Assembly: GCA_023301405.1 (NCBI GenBank)
Contig: JALZUX010000166.1
Span: 1 to 17,121 of the forward strand
Length of the DNA stretch: 17,121 nt
Reading direction: 5' to 3'
Source: Granulosicoccaceae bacterium
Lineage (GTDB): Bacteria > Pseudomonadota > Gammaproteobacteria > Granulosicoccales > Granulosicoccaceae
The notes under the pieces are model-generated. The model was not told the origin of the DNA, did no database searches, and saw nothing but the letters and a program-made list of their open reading frames with translations. This document shows, piece by piece, positions 15,821 to 17,121 of this stretch. The position numbers were made by a program, and so were the translations under genes. The stretch's first letter is position 1. Every line of letters begins with the position of its first letter.

Positions 15821-15834
15821 TCTTATATAAGAGT
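15819..15834. repeat. Perfect 16-bp AT-rich palindrome upstream of valS
   Basis: ACTCTTATATAAGAGT is a perfect palindrome lying 102 bp upstream of valS. It shares 2 bp with the 5' arm of the terminator-like hairpin. It could be a binding site for a dimeric regulator or a cruciform/hairpin; it also contains TATATA, usable as a -10 element with TTTAAC 17 bp upstream on the minus strand. Confidence 0.55.
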
Positions 15835-15880
15835 CTTTATTTACTCGTTAAAACCCATATAGCTGTTTTTGGTTGGCAAT

Positions 15881-15892
15881 CGCCTCGAGGCG
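15881..15892. repeat. Perfect 12-bp GC-rich palindrome in the holC-valS gap
   Basis: CGCCTCGAGGCG is a perfect 12-bp palindrome 66 bp downstream of the holC stop. No T-tract follows on either strand, so it is more like an operator or a 3'-end RNA hairpin than an intrinsic terminator. Confidence 0.45.
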
Positions 15893-15958
15893 GTGAGTGT
15901 TGGCTACGAACATAGGGGACTTACGTTTGCAGCTACCCGAAAATCCGGAAAACAACCT

Positions 15959-16366
15959 TCAGACTAAATCGAGCTCTTGCTGAATATCATAGTGGCGCAA
16001 TGGGTAACCGCGTTCCTGATAAAAGCGGTAGCGCTCGCGCCCGATATCGCGAGTGCGGGCTTCAGAGTGAACGACTTCGAGGGTAGTTTCAAAGCTGCTG
16101 AAAAAGTGCGGGACTTCAGCTGACAAATTCAGCAGTACTTGTTGGTCGCTTTCCGGCTCACCTTTATGGTCAATGGAAATCCGCTCACCGTCGGTGTTGT
16201 CAGCGTCGCAAAAGTAGCTTATTAGTTGGCGGGTGTCGGCGGCACAGCTGGTGTGTATGTGTACGGTTTTGCCACGCATGAGAGTTTGCACGACTAAGCG
16301 CCGTGCATAGGCCCAGCGATCGTGCAGCTCGTCACTGGCAAGAATATAAAACTGAATATTAGTCAT
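15959..16366 (-). CDS. holC: DNA polymerase III chi subunit
   Basis: 135 aa from the ATG at 16366. HolC (chi) joins psi (HolD) to the clamp loader and contacts SSB, helping the replisome on SSB-coated DNA. The start MTNIQFYIL matches the family opening, where Phe-Tyr follows within a few residues of the initiator. A GTG six codons upstream (16384) would give an extension (MVEKRV) not expected in the family, so I prefer the ATG. The rest shows the chi pattern: the basic GKTVHIHTSCAADTRQL segment and a C-terminal RERYRFYQERGYPLRHYDI, comparable to RERYKAYRVAGF in E. coli. It is modest in similarity but supported by its position between pepA and valS. Confidence 0.9.
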   Translation of the reverse strand: MTNIQFYILASDELHDRWAYARRLVVQTLMRGKTVHIHTSCAADTRQLISYFCDADNTDGERISIDHKGEPESDQQVLLNLSAEVPHFFSSFETTLEVVHSEARTRDIGRERYRFYQERGYPLRHYDIQQELDLV

Positions 16367-16462
16367 AACTCGCTTTTCGACCACTTTATTTGCGTGAGTT
16401 CCAGAAACTGGAGCCTTTTGCAGGCCCGGCTGTGTTGGGAGCGCGTGTTTTGGCTGGTAATA

Positions 16463-16551
16463 TCGATCAACCTTGTCAAAGGATCGCAGCTATATGCCTT
16501 TGTTGATCGAAGCCTATGGCTTAAATCTTACGCACTTCGCGACGATCCTTT
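16463..16551 (-). repeat. Two interleaved 9-bp inverted repeats in the pepA-holC gap
   Basis: In the 212-bp gap, TCGATCAAC (16463-16471) is complementary to GTTGATCGA (16502-16510), and AAAGGATCG (16478-16486) to CGATCCTTT (16543-16551). The arms alternate, so both stems can coexist only as a pseudoknot, or else they are alternatives. On the minus strand the first stem can extend inward by AAAGG/CCTTT, using the same CCTTT that the second stem needs. I see no gene in this gap apart from these and a small hairpin at 16400-16412. Confidence 0.5.
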
Positions 16552-16578
16552 CCAGATTAGGTTGTTGGTGTGGCTAGA

Positions 16579-17121
<543 letters not shown>

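Noticed and set aside
15718..15958. T-box or tRNA-like leader before valS
   Set aside because: No tRNA cloverleaf, T-box core or specifier loop could be recognised, and T-boxes are not expected in gammaproteobacteria.

Overview
The window looks like a chromosomal segment of a gammaproteobacterium. It carries typical gammaproteobacterial housekeeping genes: exonuclease I (sbcB), a DUF2058/YaiL protein, dsbB, E. coli-type gshA, mobA/moeA, a YbfF-type esterase, and the conserved order pepA-holC-valS. Base composition is moderate, intergenic spaces are short, and I see no insertion sequence, phage gene, tRNA, rRNA or CRISPR array. I cannot name the genus; a marine or environmental lineage is only a guess.

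Layout. At the left edge is the 3' part of a membrane-anchored class III adenylate cyclase (+). It converges on bpt (-), the Asp/Glu leucyltransferase of the N-degron pathway. Next come yaiL and sbcB (-), 4 bp apart and probably co-transcribed, with dsbB (-) upstream of them. dsbB diverges from hisN (+), which converges within 3 bp on a ybfF-like esterase (-). That esterase diverges from a plus-strand run gshA-mobA-moeA-small Cys-cluster protein, in which gshA and mobA overlap. After about 220 bp comes a large plus-strand signalling protein (receiver-like, receiver, PAS-like, degenerate GGDEF). It converges on valS (-), behind holC and a right-edge-truncated pepA (-).

How the genes fit together. 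Several genes concern thiol or redox and cofactor chemistry (dsbB, gshA, mobA, moeA, the Cys-cluster protein). Others serve DNA metabolism (sbcB, holC) and translation or protein turnover (valS, bpt, pepA). Two nucleotide second-messenger proteins sit near the ends: a cyclase with all key residues, and a GGDEF-like protein that appears unable to make c-di-GMP. Non-ATG starts are frequent (hisN, gshA, mobA).

The most interesting signals are: (1) the REC-like/REC/PAS/pseudo-GGDEF protein, which resembles FimX without its EAL domain; (2) two interleaved perfect 9-bp inverted repeats in the pepA-holC gap, which could form mutually exclusive or pseudoknotted RNA structures; (3) a holC-valS gap with two perfect palindromes, a hairpin plus T-tract and an overlapping promoter-like sequence. 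No gene cluster here is clearly a new biological system. These three are leads, not established discoveries.
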